Source: an uncultured Ruminiclostridium sp.
GTDB taxonomy: Bacteria > Bacillota > Clostridia > Oscillospirales > Acutalibacteraceae
DNA: 64,000 nt
Reading direction: 5' to 3'
Assembly: GCA_902490005.1 (NCBI GenBank)
Contig: CABUCM010000005.1
Span: 1 to 64,000, forward strand
In this document: positions 1 through 9,303 of the stretch, piece by piece
Layout of the letters: every line of letters begins with the position of its first letter
How positions within the stretch are numbered: position 1 is the first letter of the stretch
Made by a program: the position numbers and the translations under genes
The notes under the pieces: model-generated
What the model was told of the DNA's origin: nothing
Database searches by the model: none
The model's input: only the letters and a program-made list of their open reading frames with translations

Positions 1-124
1 CGCCGCCGTACAGCTTATGCTCCTCCACCTGGGAGGCCACCACGCTGGAAAGGACTTTCCTTCCGTCCTCCACCACCGCGGCGGCGGTTTCGTCGCAGGA
101 GCTTTCAATAGACAATAGCTTCAT
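1..124 (-). CDS. tsaD: TsaD, N6-threonylcarbamoyladenosine transferase (partial, N-terminus only)
   Basis: The reverse strand encodes about 41 residues from an ATG at 124 and runs off the left edge. They begin [18 protein letters not shown], the signature start of the Kae1/TsaD ASKHA-fold family, which moves the threonylcarbamoyl group onto A37 of ANN-decoding tRNAs together with TsaB and TsaE. The ATG overlaps the rimI stop codon (ATGA), so translation is probably coupled. The rimI-tsaD order is typical of Firmicutes. The metal-binding histidines lie outside the window. Confidence 0.93.
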   Translation of the reverse strand, partial: MKLLSIESSCDETAAAVVEDGRKVLSSVVASQVEEHKLYGG

Positions 125-564
125 AACGATCCTCCAAACCGTTTGGTATAAATCTCCCCGTCTTCCCTGGGGTTCGCGTAAAAGCCGGGCCGGGCGCCGA
201 TATGGGCGTAGCCCTCCGACTCATAAAGCCTTCTGGCGGGCAGGTTGCTAGCTCTTACCTCTAAAGAGAGAAATTCCAGGTTTTCCTTCCTGGCGATGTC
301 CTCGGCGGCCCTGAGCAGCGCCCGGGCCACCCCCTGCCGGCGAAAATCCCCGGATACCGCCACATTGGCGATGTAGCCCTCACCGCAAACCGCGTGAAGC
401 CCCAAATAGCCCGCCAGCCGCTCCCCGGACACCGCCGCCAGGAACCGGGCGTTGGGATTGGTTAGCTCCGCCCGCAGCCCTTCAAGAGACCAAGGATCGG
501 AAAAGCACTCCTCTTCCAATTGGGCCGCCTGGGCCAGGTGCTTGGGGGCAAAGGGCTCGATCAT
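121..564 (-). CDS. rimI: RimI, ribosomal protein alanine N-acetyltransferase
   Basis: A GNAT-fold protein of about 147 residues starting [12 protein letters not shown]. It shows the acetyl-CoA-binding pattern [10 protein letters not shown], followed by [19 protein letters not shown], which is characteristic of RimI, the enzyme acetylating the N-terminal alanine of ribosomal protein S18. I chose the ATG at 564 because GAGGGG lies 7 bases upstream. An in-frame ATG at 579 overlaps the stop of the upstream phosphatase (ATGA) and is an alternative adding five residues. The 3' end overlaps tsaD by four bases. GNAT proteins are hard to assign by sequence alone, but the tsaD neighbour supports RimI. 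Confidence 0.88.
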   Translation of the reverse strand: MIEPFAPKHLAQAAQLEEECFSDPWSLEGLRAELTNPNARFLAAVSGERLAGYLGLHAVCGEGYIANVAVSGDFRRQGVARALLRAAEDIARKENLEFLSLEVRASNLPARRLYESEGYAHIGARPGFYANPREDGEIYTKRFGGSL

Positions 565-575
565 AAAGCCGCCCC

Positions 576-1019
576 TCATCGCCGGATATACCTGCAAAGC
601 CTTTGAAACAGGACCTGAAGCTGCCGCCAAATCTGATCCCGGCACTCCCGAAATTCATCCAGGCCTGTTCCGTAAGGGTCTTTGATCTCTTTTCCTAACA
701 AATAAAGCTTCTCTTCCGTCACACCGGCCTGTCTCAGCACATAAGCCTGGGTTTCCGTCATCACCACAAAAGCGTCGAAAATATCCAAATCATCAACGCT
801 GGAAAGGTTTCTTGCCTTATGCCCGCTGATATCCACGCCTATTTCCCGGCAGGCCAGCACCGCGTTTTCCGGCGGCCGCTTCCCTTCCTTGGCGGCCAGG
901 CCGAAACTTAAGCAAAAGACAGATTCCCCCAAACCGTTTTCCTCGATCATTTTACGGAACATCCCCTCCGCCATCGGGCTGCGGCAGATGTTGGCCGTAC
1001 AAACAAACACTATCTTCAT
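576..1019 (-). CDS. Low molecular weight protein-tyrosine-phosphatase family protein
   Basis: This 147-residue protein opens with MKIVFVCTANICRSPMAEG, the CX5R(S) phosphate-binding loop of the low-molecular-weight phosphatase family (nucleophile Cys7, Arg13). The general-acid motif DPYGTG is near residue 114. Members dephosphorylate tyrosine or arginine on proteins in the cytoplasm. YwlE-type arginine phosphatases share this fold and usually carry a threonine in the loop; the loop here (C-TANIC-R) also has Thr at that position, so arginine phosphatase activity is possible. The gene lies 54 bases after polA and is coupled to rimI. Confidence 0.87.
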   Translation of the reverse strand: MKIVFVCTANICRSPMAEGMFRKMIEENGLGESVFCLSFGLAAKEGKRPPENAVLACREIGVDISGHKARNLSSVDDLDIFDAFVVMTETQAYVLRQAGVTEEKLYLLGKEIKDPYGTGLDEFRECRDQIWRQLQVLFQRLCRYIRR

Positions 1020-1073
1020 GATTCCAACTATCCTTCTATGTACTCAGCGGGCCTTTGCCCGCGTTATTTTAAA

Positions 1074-3650
1074 TTAACCCTTGGCGTCGTACCAGGTTTT
1101 GCCTATACTGGCCTCCGCCACCATGGGCACGGTGAGGGAAACCGCTCCCTCCATTTCCTCGGTGAGGATTTTGGCGGCCTTCTCCGCCTCTTCTTCCGGC
1201 GCCTCTACGATCAATTCGTCGTGAACCTGTAAAATCAGCCTGGATTTCATGTTTTCCTGCCGCAGCCGCCGGTCCACCCGGACCATGGCGATCTTGATGA
1301 TATCCGCGGCGGTGCCCTGAATGGGCATATTTCTGGCCACCCGCTCCCCGAAGGCCCGCAGATTGAAATTGGAGGCGGTCAGCTCCGGCAGGTAGCGGCG
1401 GCGGTGGAACAGGGTCTCCACATAGCCGTCCTCCTTGGCCTTTTCCACCACTTCCTTCATATACCGGTCCACGCCGGAATACAGGGAAAGGTAATCGTCG
1501 ATATACTGCTGGGCCTCTTTCCGGGAAACGCTGATATCCTTGGACAAGGAAAACGCGCCGATGCCGTAAACGATTCCGAAATTCACGGCCTTGGCCCGGC
1601 TTCTCATCAAGGGGGTCACCATCTCCGGGGGCATTTTGAACACCTGTGAGGCGGTGATGGTATGGATATCCGCCTTGTCCTGGAATGCCTTAATCATATT
1701 CTCATCATGGGCGATATGGGCCAGTACCCGCAGCTCGATCTGGGAGTAGTCCGCGTCCACCAGCACGCAGCCCTCCCTGGCAAGGAAGAACTTTCTCAGC
1801 TCCCGGCCCAGCTCTGTCTTGACAGGGATATTCTGCAAGTTGGGTTCGGTGGAGCTGATGCGGCCGGTGCGGGTTTCCGTCTGGTTAAAGTTGGAGTGGA
1901 TCCTCCCGTCCGGGCCGATGACCTTAAGCATCCCCTCGCAGTAGGTGGATTTCAGCTTGGCCAAGGTGCGGTAATGGAGCACCAGCTCCACCGCCGGATG
2001 GTCGTAGCGCAGCTTTTCCAGAATTTCCGCGTTGGTGGAATAGCCGGTTTTGGTCTTTTTCCCAGAGGGCAGGCCCAGCTTGACAAACAAGGCGTCCCCA
2101 AGCTGTTTGGGCGAGTTGATGTTAAACTCGTAGCCCACCTCTTCATAAATCTGCTTTTGCAGGGCTTCGATTTCCGTTTCCAGGCGTTCCCCGTAAATCC
2201 GGATGTTTTCCCCGTCCACCAAAAAGCCGATGTTTTCCATGCGGGCCAGCACCTGGGCTAAGGGGATTTCCATTTCCGTCAGCAGCTCCCGCTGGCCGTT
2301 GGCCAAAAGGCTTGCCTCCTGCCAATTTTTTACCTGGGGCAGCACCGCCGCCTCCCAGGCGGTTTCATTTTCTATCCTCGGGGCAGTAACCCCCGCTTCC
2401 TCCTGAAGCCGCTTCAGGGAATAATCAGAGGCGTTAGGGTTCAATAAATAAGCCGCCAGCATGGAATCATAGCTTACGCTGACAGGTACCCCCAGCCGGT
2501 CCATCCGGGCGAACAGAGGCTTGGAATTCCAGACGGAAAGCTTTCTGTTGTTCAGCCCGCAGGCCTGTACGGCGGCGGTTTCCGCCCCGTCCGTTACCAG
2601 GCGCACCGTATCATTTTTCAAAAAAGCGCACTGGGTAATTTCGCCGTCCTGGCCATAACCCAGAGCAATGCAGATTTCAGGCTCCCCCTCCATCGCTTTC
2701 AGGAACCCATCCGCCGTTTCCTCCGTTACAATCAGTTCCCCGCCCGCGTCCCGGGCTTCTTCCAGAGGCTCGTCCCCCTCCTGCCGCAGGCCCATTTTAT
2801 CCATCAGTGAGAAAAACTCCAGCTTAGTCATCAGCCGCAGGGCTTCCTTCCGGTCCCCCTCGCCCACGCGGTAATCCTGCAAATTCAGGTCCACCGGCGC
2901 GTCGGTGCGGATGGTCCCCAGCATCCGGCTGAGCATGGCGCTTTCCTCGCTGTCCTTCAGCTTTTTCCGTATGCCCTCTTTCACATCCAGCTCGTCGATA
3001 TGGTCATAAAGGTACTGGACGCTGTGATACTTTTGGATCAGCTCCGCCGCGCCCTTTTGCCCGATCCCCTTCACCCCGGGGATACAGTCAGATGCGTCCC
3101 CCTGAATCGCTTTGATCTCGATCAGCTCTTTGGGCGTGACTCCATAAACCTCCATCACCTTGGCCTCGTCGTATAAGGTGACCTCGGGCCGGCCCATTTT
3201 GGTGGCCGCCAGCCGCACCGTCACCGTAGGAGAGACCAATTGCAGGCTGTCCCGGTCCCCGGTGGCGATGACGCAGCTATCCCCTGTCTTTTCCGCCTGG
3301 GCGGCCAGGGTTCCTAAAATATCATCCGCTTCAAAGCCGGGGCATTCCACCAGCCGGTAGCCTAAAGCGGTGAGCAGTTCCTTCAGCGTGGGCAGCTGCT
3401 GGGCAAGCTCCGGAGGCATGCCGTGGCGGTTGGCCTTATAGCCGTCATAGGCCTCATGCCGAAAGGTGGGCTCCTTCCGGTCAAAGGCCACGGCTACCGC
3501 GTCGGGGCCCGTTTCGTCCTTCAGCTTTTGCAGCATGGTCAAAAAACCATAGATGCCGTTGGTATATAATCCTTCTTTGGTGGTCAGCAGCTTAATGCCG
3601 TAAAAGGCCCTGTTTAAAATGCTGTTGCCATCCAAAATCAATAATTTCAT
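1074..3650 (-). CDS. polA: DNA polymerase I, proofreading domain degenerate
   Basis: An 858-residue family A polymerase used in Okazaki-fragment maturation and excision repair. Residues 1 to about 290 form the 5' nuclease, with DGNSILNRAF, FEADDILGTLA and TGDRDSLQLV. The middle domain (about 305-460) keeps the 3'-5' exonuclease fold, including YDSMLAAYLL, but has no DxE motif I (EICIALGYG stands there), so proofreading is probably absent, as in many Firmicute PolA proteins. The polymerase domain has motif A (DADYSQIELR, Asp634), motif B (RAKAVNFGIVYG, Lys687) and motif C (QVHDELIVE, His810-Asp811). A GGAGG site precedes the ATG. It heads the run polA-phosphatase-rimI-tsaD. Confidence 0.97.
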   Translation of the reverse strand: MKLLILDGNSILNRAFYGIKLLTTKEGLYTNGIYGFLTMLQKLKDETGPDAVAVAFDRKEPTFRHEAYDGYKANRHGMPPELAQQLPTLKELLTALGYRLVECPGFEADDILGTLAAQAEKTGDSCVIATGDRDSLQLVSPTVTVRLAATKMGRPEVTLYDEAKVMEVYGVTPKELIEIKAIQGDASDCIPGVKGIGQKGAAELIQKYHSVQYLYDHIDELDVKEGIRKKLKDSEESAMLSRMLGTIRTDAPVDLNLQDYRVGEGDRKEALRLMTKLEFFSLMDKMGLRQEGDEPLEEARDAGGELIVTEETADGFLKAMEGEPEICIALGYGQDGEITQCAFLKNDTVRLVTDGAETAAVQACGLNNRKLSVWNSKPLFARMDRLGVPVSVSYDSMLAAYLLNPNASDYSLKRLQEEAGVTAPRIENETAWEAAVLPQVKNWQEASLLANGQRELLTEMEIPLAQVLARMENIGFLVDGENIRIYGERLETEIEALQKQIYEEVGYEFNINSPKQLGDALFVKLGLPSGKKTKTGYSTNAEILEKLRYDHPAVELVLHYRTLAKLKSTYCEGMLKVIGPDGRIHSNFNQTETRTGRISSTEPNLQNIPVKTELGRELRKFFLAREGCVLVDADYSQIELRVLAHIAHDENMIKAFQDKADIHTITASQVFKMPPEMVTPLMRSRAKAVNFGIVYGIGAFSLSKDISVSRKEAQQYIDDYLSLYSGVDRYMKEVVEKAKEDGYVETLFHRRRYLPELTASNFNLRAFGERVARNMPIQGTAADIIKIAMVRVDRRLRQENMKSRLILQVHDELIVEAPEEEAEKAAKILTEEMEGAVSLTVPMVAEASIGKTWYDAKG

Positions 3651-3699
3651 ACGATCCTCCAGGAGATTAATTTCTCAGTGCCCATAAAACACCTAGTAT

Positions 3700-3705
3700 A
3701 TTATA
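3700..3705 (-). promoter_or_regulatory. Putative extended -10 element for polA
   Basis: On the reverse strand TATAAT is preceded by TGA, an extended -10, about 50 bases before the polA start. No good -35 box sits 17 bases upstream, so the element probably relies on the TGn extension. The 300 bases between polA and dusB hold only this, the dusB promoter and a short inverted repeat (GGCTGGCGCCAGCC near 3851). Confidence 0.45.
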
Positions 3706-3784
3706 TCACCAATCCCCCTGGAACATAAAGGTATAAATGTGAATTTTTAAGAAATTCCCTTTTTCCGGTTTTTCCTGGAAAAAG

Positions 3785-3813
3785 CTGAAAAAAGAACCGC
3801 GTTGTGCTATACT
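3785..3813 (+). promoter_or_regulatory. Putative dusB promoter (extended -10)
   Basis: CTGAAA, 17 bases, then TATACT preceded by TGC. The -35 is a 4/6 match and the -10 is 5/6 with a TGn extension. It would give a leader of about 135 bases before dusB that contains the palindrome GGCTGGCGCCAGCC. Confidence 0.45.
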
Positions 3814-3954
3814 GATGAAAAACGGATCAATGGCCGCGCCGCGCGAGGAGGCTGGCGCCAGCCTTCCGGCGGATTTTTCAGCGTTCTGGAAATTTTAAAG
3901 CTTTGGATCCACAGGCGCTGTAAACACATCCCAATCCCTAAAAGGAGCATTTTT

Positions 3955-4923
3955 ATGGTACAAATCGGAAACGTGACAATCAAAGGCCCCGCCGCGCTGG
4001 CCCCAATGGCGGGGACAGCCGACAGGGCCTTTCGTGAAATCTGCACAGCGTTCGGCGCCGCCTATGTGGTCAGTGAAATGGTCAGCGCCAAGGCGCTGAC
4101 CTACGGGGACAAAAAATCCCGGGAGCTGATGTCTCTCTCCTCCCGGGAACGGCCCGCTGCCATTCAGCTTTTCGGCGACGACCCCCAAACCATGGCGGAA
4201 GCCGCCAGGCTCGCCTTAGACTACCAGCCGGAGGTTATCGACCTGAACATGGGCTGTCCCGCGCCCAAGATCACCTCTAACGGCTGCGGCAGCGCCTTGA
4301 TGAAAGACCCGCCTCTCTGCGGCCGGATCGTGGAGGCGGTAAAAAAAGCCGTCCCTGTGCCGGTGACGGTGAAAATCCGCAAGGGCTGGGACCAAAACTC
4401 CGTCAACGGGGTGGAGGTGGCAAAAATCTGCGAGAGCGCGGGGGCGGACGCCATCACCGTTCACGGCAGGACCCGGGAGCAGATGTACGCTCCCTCCGCC
4501 GATTGGGAAAGCATCCGTTTGGTAAAGGAAGCGGTTTCCGTTCCCGTGATCGGCAACGGCGACGTGTTCACCGCCGAGGACGCCGCCGCCATGCTGGAGC
4601 TAACCGGCTGCGACATGGTGATGGTGGGCCGGGGCGCTTTGGGAAACCCCTGGATTTTCCAGCAGATCAACGCCTGGCTCCGTTCCGAGACCCAGCTTCC
4701 CACCCCGGGCCCGGCGGAAAAAATGTACGCTATGCTGCGGCACATTCAGCTTTTATGCGAATATAAGGGCGAGGCCCACGGCATGCGGGAGGCCAGAAAG
4801 CACGCCGGCTGGTACCTGAAGGGGCTAAAGGGCGCGGCAGCCTTCCGCCGGGAGGCCGGGACCCTAGAAACCCTAGCGGATCTGCAAAGCCTATGCCAGC
4901 GGGTGCTGGCTGAAAATCGATAA
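3955..4923 (+). CDS. dusB: tRNA-dihydrouridine synthase (DusB-like)
   Basis: A 322-residue FMN-dependent TIM-barrel enzyme that reduces uridines in the tRNA D-loop with NADPH. It shows [13 protein letters not shown] at the N-terminus and MGCPAPKI with the catalytic cysteine (Cys101). Other motifs are [20 protein letters not shown] and the flavin phosphate-binding [12 protein letters not shown] plus [13 protein letters not shown]. The start is the ATG at 3955, because AAAGGAG sits seven bases upstream; the frame is open further upstream but that part has no family similarity. The DusB assignment rests on Firmicute enzymes of this type. It is apparently monocistronic. Confidence 0.94.
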   Translation: MVQIGNVTIKGPAALAPMAGTADRAFREICTAFGAAYVVSEMVSAKALTYGDKKSRELMSLSSRERPAAIQLFGDDPQTMAEAARLALDYQPEVIDLNMGCPAPKITSNGCGSALMKDPPLCGRIVEAVKKAVPVPVTVKIRKGWDQNSVNGVEVAKICESAGADAITVHGRTREQMYAPSADWESIRLVKEAVSVPVIGNGDVFTAEDAAAMLELTGCDMVMVGRGALGNPWIFQQINAWLRSETQLPTPGPAEKMYAMLRHIQLLCEYKGEAHGMREARKHAGWYLKGLKGAAAFRREAGTLETLADLQSLCQRVLAENR

Positions 4924-5044
4924 GGGGAACGCTCTTCGGGATGCAAGGCGTTAATCCTCCTTTGGAAGCGAAACCCTTATTTCCAGTTTTTCCCTCCATT
5001 ACCCCAAAGGGCGGCGGTTTCCTTATTATTCGTCCTTTAAAAAT

Positions 5045-5335
5045 TCAGGATTTTTCCTGCAGCATTTGAATCAGGTCCTCAACCAGCTTTTTCTGCCGGT
5101 TTGTCAGTCCTTCTACTGAAATCATTTCCTCATCGTCTAAGCCCAATAGGTAATCAGTGGAAACCCGGTAAAGCCCTGCCAGCTTAATCAGAACATCCTG
5201 CGAAGGCGTTTTCACATTGTTTTCGTAGCCGCTGATACTGGTTTTGGAAAGATTCAGGCGGTTGGCTACCTGGGTTTGGGTTAAATGGTGTTGCCGCCTC
5301 AGCATTTTTAACCGGTATCCAAAATCAAAGATCAT
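5045..5335 (-). CDS. XRE-family helix-turn-helix regulator
   Basis: A 96-residue protein with an N-terminal Cro/CI-type helix-turn-helix (about residues 6-62: RLKMLRRQHHLTQTQVANRL, then LSKTSISGYENN). It is followed by DYLLGLDD, the usual end of this domain in Firmicute XRE proteins, and a short charged C-terminal helix. It is divergent from the small gene at 5522 and the two share a 186-base intergenic region. It may control that gene and itself. The target is unknown, and it resembles stand-alone phage-type repressors as much as housekeeping regulators. Confidence 0.87.
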   Translation of the reverse strand: MIFDFGYRLKMLRRQHHLTQTQVANRLNLSKTSISGYENNVKTPSQDVLIKLAGLYRVSTDYLLGLDDEEMISVEGLTNRQKKLVEDLIQMLQEKS

Positions 5336-5440
5336 ACAGGACTTCCCCTTTTTCCTTATTTTTCCTTATTTTATGATCTAAGTGTAATCGAAACTTGTAC
5401 GCTTTAAGGGGAATTTTGGAAGAATTACGACGACTATAAG

Positions 5441-5469
5441 TTTACAACTTCTTGATTCTATGCTATGAT
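5441..5469 (+). promoter_or_regulatory. Promoter of the small gene at 5522, with a short inverted repeat over the -35
   Basis: TTTACA, 17 bases, TATGAT with a TGC just before it (extended -10). An inverted repeat AAGTT-TAC-AACTT (5438-5450) overlaps the -35 box and could be an operator for the divergent XRE regulator. That regulatory link is inference. Confidence 0.6.
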
Positions 5470-5521
5470 GAATAGGAATCGTGAAAAACGGTGATAGTTG
5501 TTTGATGTAGGGGGAACTGAT

Positions 5522-5743
5522 ATGTCCGGTAAGCTGCTGGAAAAGCTAGCGCAGGAGGAACGATGCTTTATTTCGGATCTAACTCGAGCCAGTGATTATA
5601 TGGAAACCATCCATTACCTGAAGTCTCTTGATCTGTCTCAGTTCAGCCTAGAGGAATGCTCTTACGCTTTTTCCTATATTTTTCAAGAACCTATTATGTT
5701 TTCTTCCCATAAAGAGGTTTACGATTATTTAAATTCTAAATAG
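5522..5743 (+). CDS. Small hypothetical protein (73 aa)
   Basis: Starting at ATG 5522, with GGGG seven bases upstream, this encodes a soluble acidic 73-residue protein beginning MSGKLLEKLAQEER. A TTG eight codons earlier is possible but less likely. I recognise no family. The sequence is rich in Ser, Glu, Tyr and Phe, with one Cys in the first half (RCFISDL) and one in the second (EECSYAF). It has its own good promoter, an intrinsic terminator directly after it and a divergent XRE regulator, so it is probably a real regulated gene. Confidence 0.7.
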   Translation: MSGKLLEKLAQEERCFISDLTRASDYMETIHYLKSLDLSQFSLEECSYAFSYIFQEPIMFSSHKEVYDYLNSK

Positions 5744-5754
5744 CGGCTAAGAAG

Positions 5755-5800
5755 AAAGGGCCTCAAAGAGAAACATGTCGTTTTCTCTTTGAGGCCCTTT
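5755..5800. terminator. Bidirectional intrinsic terminator
   Basis: A 19-bp perfect inverted repeat (AAAGGGCCTCAAAGAGAAA and its complement) around an 8-base loop, with A and T at the outer ends. It separates the small + gene from the converging glycosyltransferase gene and can serve both strands. Confidence 0.9.
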
Positions 5801-5818
5801 GGTTTTATATGCAGTTTT

Positions 5819-7456
5819 TTATTTCGTCCGATAAATTAAAATATCAGGTCCGGTAGCAGGCATTTTTCCAATTTGTATAAAATAATTTATATTATACATA
5901 ATATTGACGATATCAATGCAGGACGAGTCCTTTTTCACCGAATCAAATCGCTTGACCAGTTCGTAATCATTAAAAATAGCTTGGTAGCAGGCGTTCTGCG
6001 TTTGAAACCGCTCCGGTTCCGCAAGATAGCGTCCATAAGCGTCGCTGCTCAGCACCACGTATTCCTTAGCCGGGTCCTTCAAACGGAACCCTTGGTTTTC
6101 ATCAAATTCATCAAAAATATTTTTCATGGCGCCTTGCAAAAGCGGCGTATACCCCTCATAAGCGGCGTTCTCTTCTGTAATGTTATTCTCGTCGCAGTAT
6201 GCCTTGGAGAGGACCCGGGTGTCCGTCACCATATGCCTTAAAAGAGAAACCGTGGAACCGGTTAAAAGATTGAGCGCGATCAAACCAGCCGCCCCATAAA
6301 CCGCTATTCCGAGAGCTTTGCCTCGCGCGTTTTTCACCCCTGTTTCCCGAATCCATTTCACGCTGTACCAAATTCCCAAAGAAGACAGCAGCAAAGGGGA
6401 AACATACATCGGCAGCGCCCACCGATCCCAATGGAGCGCCACGCAGCTCAGTACAATCCAATAAATAAAGCTGAAGAAAACAGGCAGGCTCTGGCCTTTC
6501 ACGTTTTCCTTGTGCTTCTTCAGGAGAAAATAAATCCCCACAATCATAAACGGAACCAATAAAATACCGCCGTAATCCACAAAGGTCTTGCAGTAAAAAA
6601 GAAGATTTCCAAAAAAGCCTAATCCATCGGCGCCCAGATGGGTTGTCCGCGCCTCTTTAAGAAACGCATTTTTCGCGGCGGTGAAATTGGTAAACAGCAC
6701 TGGGGAAATCAAAAACACAAAGAACACACATAGAAAAACCGCCGAAAAGCCCTGCTTGATGATTTTCCAATAATCCTTATCGCGAATACTGGTATAAATG
6801 ACTACAATCGCGATAAAAAGGCATAGAATCGCCCCGGTATATTTAATGGTAATGAACATCGCCGTAGCCAGGCACAACAGCGCCAATTGTTTATAGCCCG
6901 GCTGGACCATGTATTTCATTGCGATCAAAATAAACAGAAGCATGAAAAAGACGGTTGGGATATCCGGCGTTACATAATGGCCATTGAACACCATCAACGG
7001 ATAACAAGCGAACAAAAAGGCAGCCGAAAGCCCCGCGGCTTTGTGAAATTTAGAACCGATGAAATAGGAAAGTAAAATGCAGCCGATTCCAAAACAGCCG
7101 GTGATTAGGCGGGAAATGAAATAAAGCCAATGAAGATGCCCCGCCTCAATGACCTCGATGGGCATTCCAACAAGATAGGTCAAAGCCTTATATACCAGCA
7201 TATTCAGCATAATCAGCAAATGGTCCGGGCGGAAAAACACATTAGGCTCAAAGGTGTGGTCTTTTATCATTTGGATTGCCGGCGATACGATGCTCCATTC
7301 ATCCGGATGTAAAAGCGCGGGCAGCCCCCACAGGCTCCCTCCAAGATAAAAGACGCCTCCCAGCAGCAAAACCGCAAGAAGGAGAAAGGTATATTTTCGA
7401 TCTTTCTTCAGTTTCATAACTTTCATTCCAATGAAACCTCTTTTCTCATTATTCAC
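5819..7456 (-). CDS. Membrane glycosyltransferase, GT39/ArnT-like family
   Basis: A 545-residue polytopic membrane protein with about ten or more hydrophobic segments. LHPDEW (Asp52-Glu53) lies after the first transmembrane helix, the acidic pair that defines polyprenyl-phosphate-dependent GT-C transferases of the PMT/ArnT type. A large C-terminal soluble part (about 410-545) probably faces outward. Such enzymes move a sugar from a lipid-phosphate carrier to a protein, lipid or wall polymer outside the membrane; the substrate cannot be read here. The start overlaps the asnB stop (ATGA), so the two are translationally coupled. An alternative start is Met11. Confidence 0.83.
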   Translation of the reverse strand: MNNEKRGFIGMKVMKLKKDRKYTFLLLAVLLLGGVFYLGGSLWGLPALLHPDEWSIVSPAIQMIKDHTFEPNVFFRPDHLLIMLNMLVYKALTYLVGMPIEVIEAGHLHWLYFISRLITGCFGIGCILLSYFIGSKFHKAAGLSAAFLFACYPLMVFNGHYVTPDIPTVFFMLLFILIAMKYMVQPGYKQLALLCLATAMFITIKYTGAILCLFIAIVVIYTSIRDKDYWKIIKQGFSAVFLCVFFVFLISPVLFTNFTAAKNAFLKEARTTHLGADGLGFFGNLLFYCKTFVDYGGILLVPFMIVGIYFLLKKHKENVKGQSLPVFFSFIYWIVLSCVALHWDRWALPMYVSPLLLSSLGIWYSVKWIRETGVKNARGKALGIAVYGAAGLIALNLLTGSTVSLLRHMVTDTRVLSKAYCDENNITEENAAYEGYTPLLQGAMKNIFDEFDENQGFRLKDPAKEYVVLSSDAYGRYLAEPERFQTQNACYQAIFNDYELVKRFDSVKKDSSCIDIVNIMYNINYFIQIGKMPATGPDILIYRTK

Positions 7457-9303
7457 CGAGGGGTCACATCGTTGGCGTCACCGAAATAAATATCATACCA
7501 TACCAGGAAAATATAAATAGTCCACACCTTCCTGGAGTTATCGTCCTTATTATGATAGTGGTCGTCCAGAAATTGGGTGATCACGTCGGTATTAAAAAAC
7601 TTTTTGGCTGTTTCCGAATGAAATTTCTCTTTTACAATATTATAGTATTTCTCATCCCGCAGCCAGACTCTGGTGGGCACCGGGAAGCCCAGCTTTTCCT
7701 TTTGGGCGGTTTCCTGGGGAAGGTGCCGGTTGGCGGCCTGGCGCATAGCGTACTTGGTGTTCTTTTTATTGACCCTCAGCCGGGTAGGCAGCTTGGAGGC
7801 CACCTTGAACACCTCTTTATCCAGGAAAGGCACCCGCAGCTCCAGAGAATTCGCCATGCTCATGCGGTCGGCCTTTAGCAGGATATCCCCCACCATCCAC
7901 AGGTTGATATCCAGATACTGCATCTTTGTTTCCTGGTCGTAGCCCCGCACCCGGTCATAGAACTTTTTGCACAGGCTTTGGGGCCTGGTGACGATAGAGG
8001 GATCTTTTAAAATCCGGCGCTTATCCGCGTCGTCGTACATAAAGGCGTTGCCGATAAACTTCTCCTCCGTCTCACGGGAACCGCGGATAATGAAGCTCTG
8101 CCCCCTGAAATGCGGGAGCTTTTTCACTTCCTTGGCGAGCCACAGCCGGAATTTAGAGGGCAGGATTTTTTGATAGGTTTTAAACACATGGGGCTCGTTA
8201 TAAATGGTATAACCGCCGAACAGCTCGTCAGCGCCCTCGCCGGAAAGCACCACCTTCACATATTCGCTGGCAAGCTTAGAAACAAAATACAAAGCGATGC
8301 AGGAGGGGTCAGCCAGAGGCTGGTCCATATGGTATTGGACATGCTCCACGTTGCCCCAAAACTCCTCGGAGGAAATCAGCTTGGTGTGGTGCTCCACGCC
8401 GATTTTCGCGCTCAGCCGCTCCGCCCAGCTGATTTCATTGTATTTCTCACCAAAATCAAAGCCAACCGTAAAGGTTTTCTGGTCGGCGAAGTAAGTGGAC
8501 ACATAGCTGGAATCCACGCCGCTGGAGAGGAAGCAGCCCACCTCAACGTCGCTGATCTTGTGAGCGTTGACGCTTTCCTCGAATACCTTTTCAATCTCAT
8601 CCACCGCCTGCTCTTCCGTCAGGCTTTCATCCGGGTTGAACCTGGCTTCCCAGTACCGGGTCGTTTCCACCTTACCGTCCTTATACCAAAGATAATGGCC
8701 GGGCAGCAGGCAGTAAACCCCTTCAAAGAACGTCTCCGGCGGGACGGCGTACTGGAACGAAAGATAATTATCCAGGGTACGGTAGTTGAATTTCTTTTCA
8801 AAGCCAGGGAACTTTAGAATGCTTTTGATCTCGGAGGCATAGACGAAGTGGTCCCCCACCTGGGTATAGTGCATGGGCTTGATGCCAAAAAAATCTCTGG
8901 CGATGAACAGGGACTTGTCCACCCGGTTCCAAATGGCAAAGCCGAACATCCCCCGCAGCCGGTTCAAAAGATCCTCTTTCCACTCCTCAAAGCCGTGGAC
9001 CAGCACCTCGGAATCGGTATCCGTGGCAAACCTGTGCCCTTTTTCCACAAGCTCCCTGCGCAGCTGCTGGTAGTTATAAATTTCCCCATTGAACATCAGC
9101 ACCAGGGTCTTGTCCTCGTTATAAATCGGCTGGCTTCCATGATCCAGGTCGATAATGCTCAGCCGGCGAAATCCCATGGAAATATCCTCGTCAGTATAAA
9201 AGCCCTTGCTGTCAGGCCCTCTGTGAGTAATAACTTCCGTCATATTTTCCAGCACCGCGTCCCGGTCGATGATCTCGCCGGTAAACCCGCACAGTCCGCA
9301 CAT
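7453..9303 (-). CDS. asnB: Asparagine synthase (glutamine-hydrolysing)
   Basis: A 616-residue enzyme converting aspartate, glutamine and ATP to asparagine. The N-terminal class II glutaminase needs Cys2 directly after the initiator Met, and MCGLCGF fits. That fixes the start at 9303 rather than the ATG two codons upstream, and GGAG lies eight bases before it. Motifs include RGPDSKGF, FNGEIYNY and the synthetase P-loop LSSGVDSSY, followed by SGEGADELFGGY. Coupling to a GT-C glycosyltransferase is unusual for pure amino acid supply. AsnB-type enzymes also amidate cell-wall or polysaccharide precursors, so an envelope role is possible. Confidence 0.93.
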   Translation of the reverse strand: MCGLCGFTGEIIDRDAVLENMTEVITHRGPDSKGFYTDEDISMGFRRLSIIDLDHGSQPIYNEDKTLVLMFNGEIYNYQQLRRELVEKGHRFATDTDSEVLVHGFEEWKEDLLNRLRGMFGFAIWNRVDKSLFIARDFFGIKPMHYTQVGDHFVYASEIKSILKFPGFEKKFNYRTLDNYLSFQYAVPPETFFEGVYCLLPGHYLWYKDGKVETTRYWEARFNPDESLTEEQAVDEIEKVFEESVNAHKISDVEVGCFLSSGVDSSYVSTYFADQKTFTVGFDFGEKYNEISWAERLSAKIGVEHHTKLISSEEFWGNVEHVQYHMDQPLADPSCIALYFVSKLASEYVKVVLSGEGADELFGGYTIYNEPHVFKTYQKILPSKFRLWLAKEVKKLPHFRGQSFIIRGSRETEEKFIGNAFMYDDADKRRILKDPSIVTRPQSLCKKFYDRVRGYDQETKMQYLDINLWMVGDILLKADRMSMANSLELRVPFLDKEVFKVASKLPTRLRVNKKNTKYAMRQAANRHLPQETAQKEKLGFPVPTRVWLRDEKYYNIVKEKFHSETAKKFFNTDVITQFLDDHYHNKDDNSRKVWTIYIFLVWYDIYFGDANDVTPR

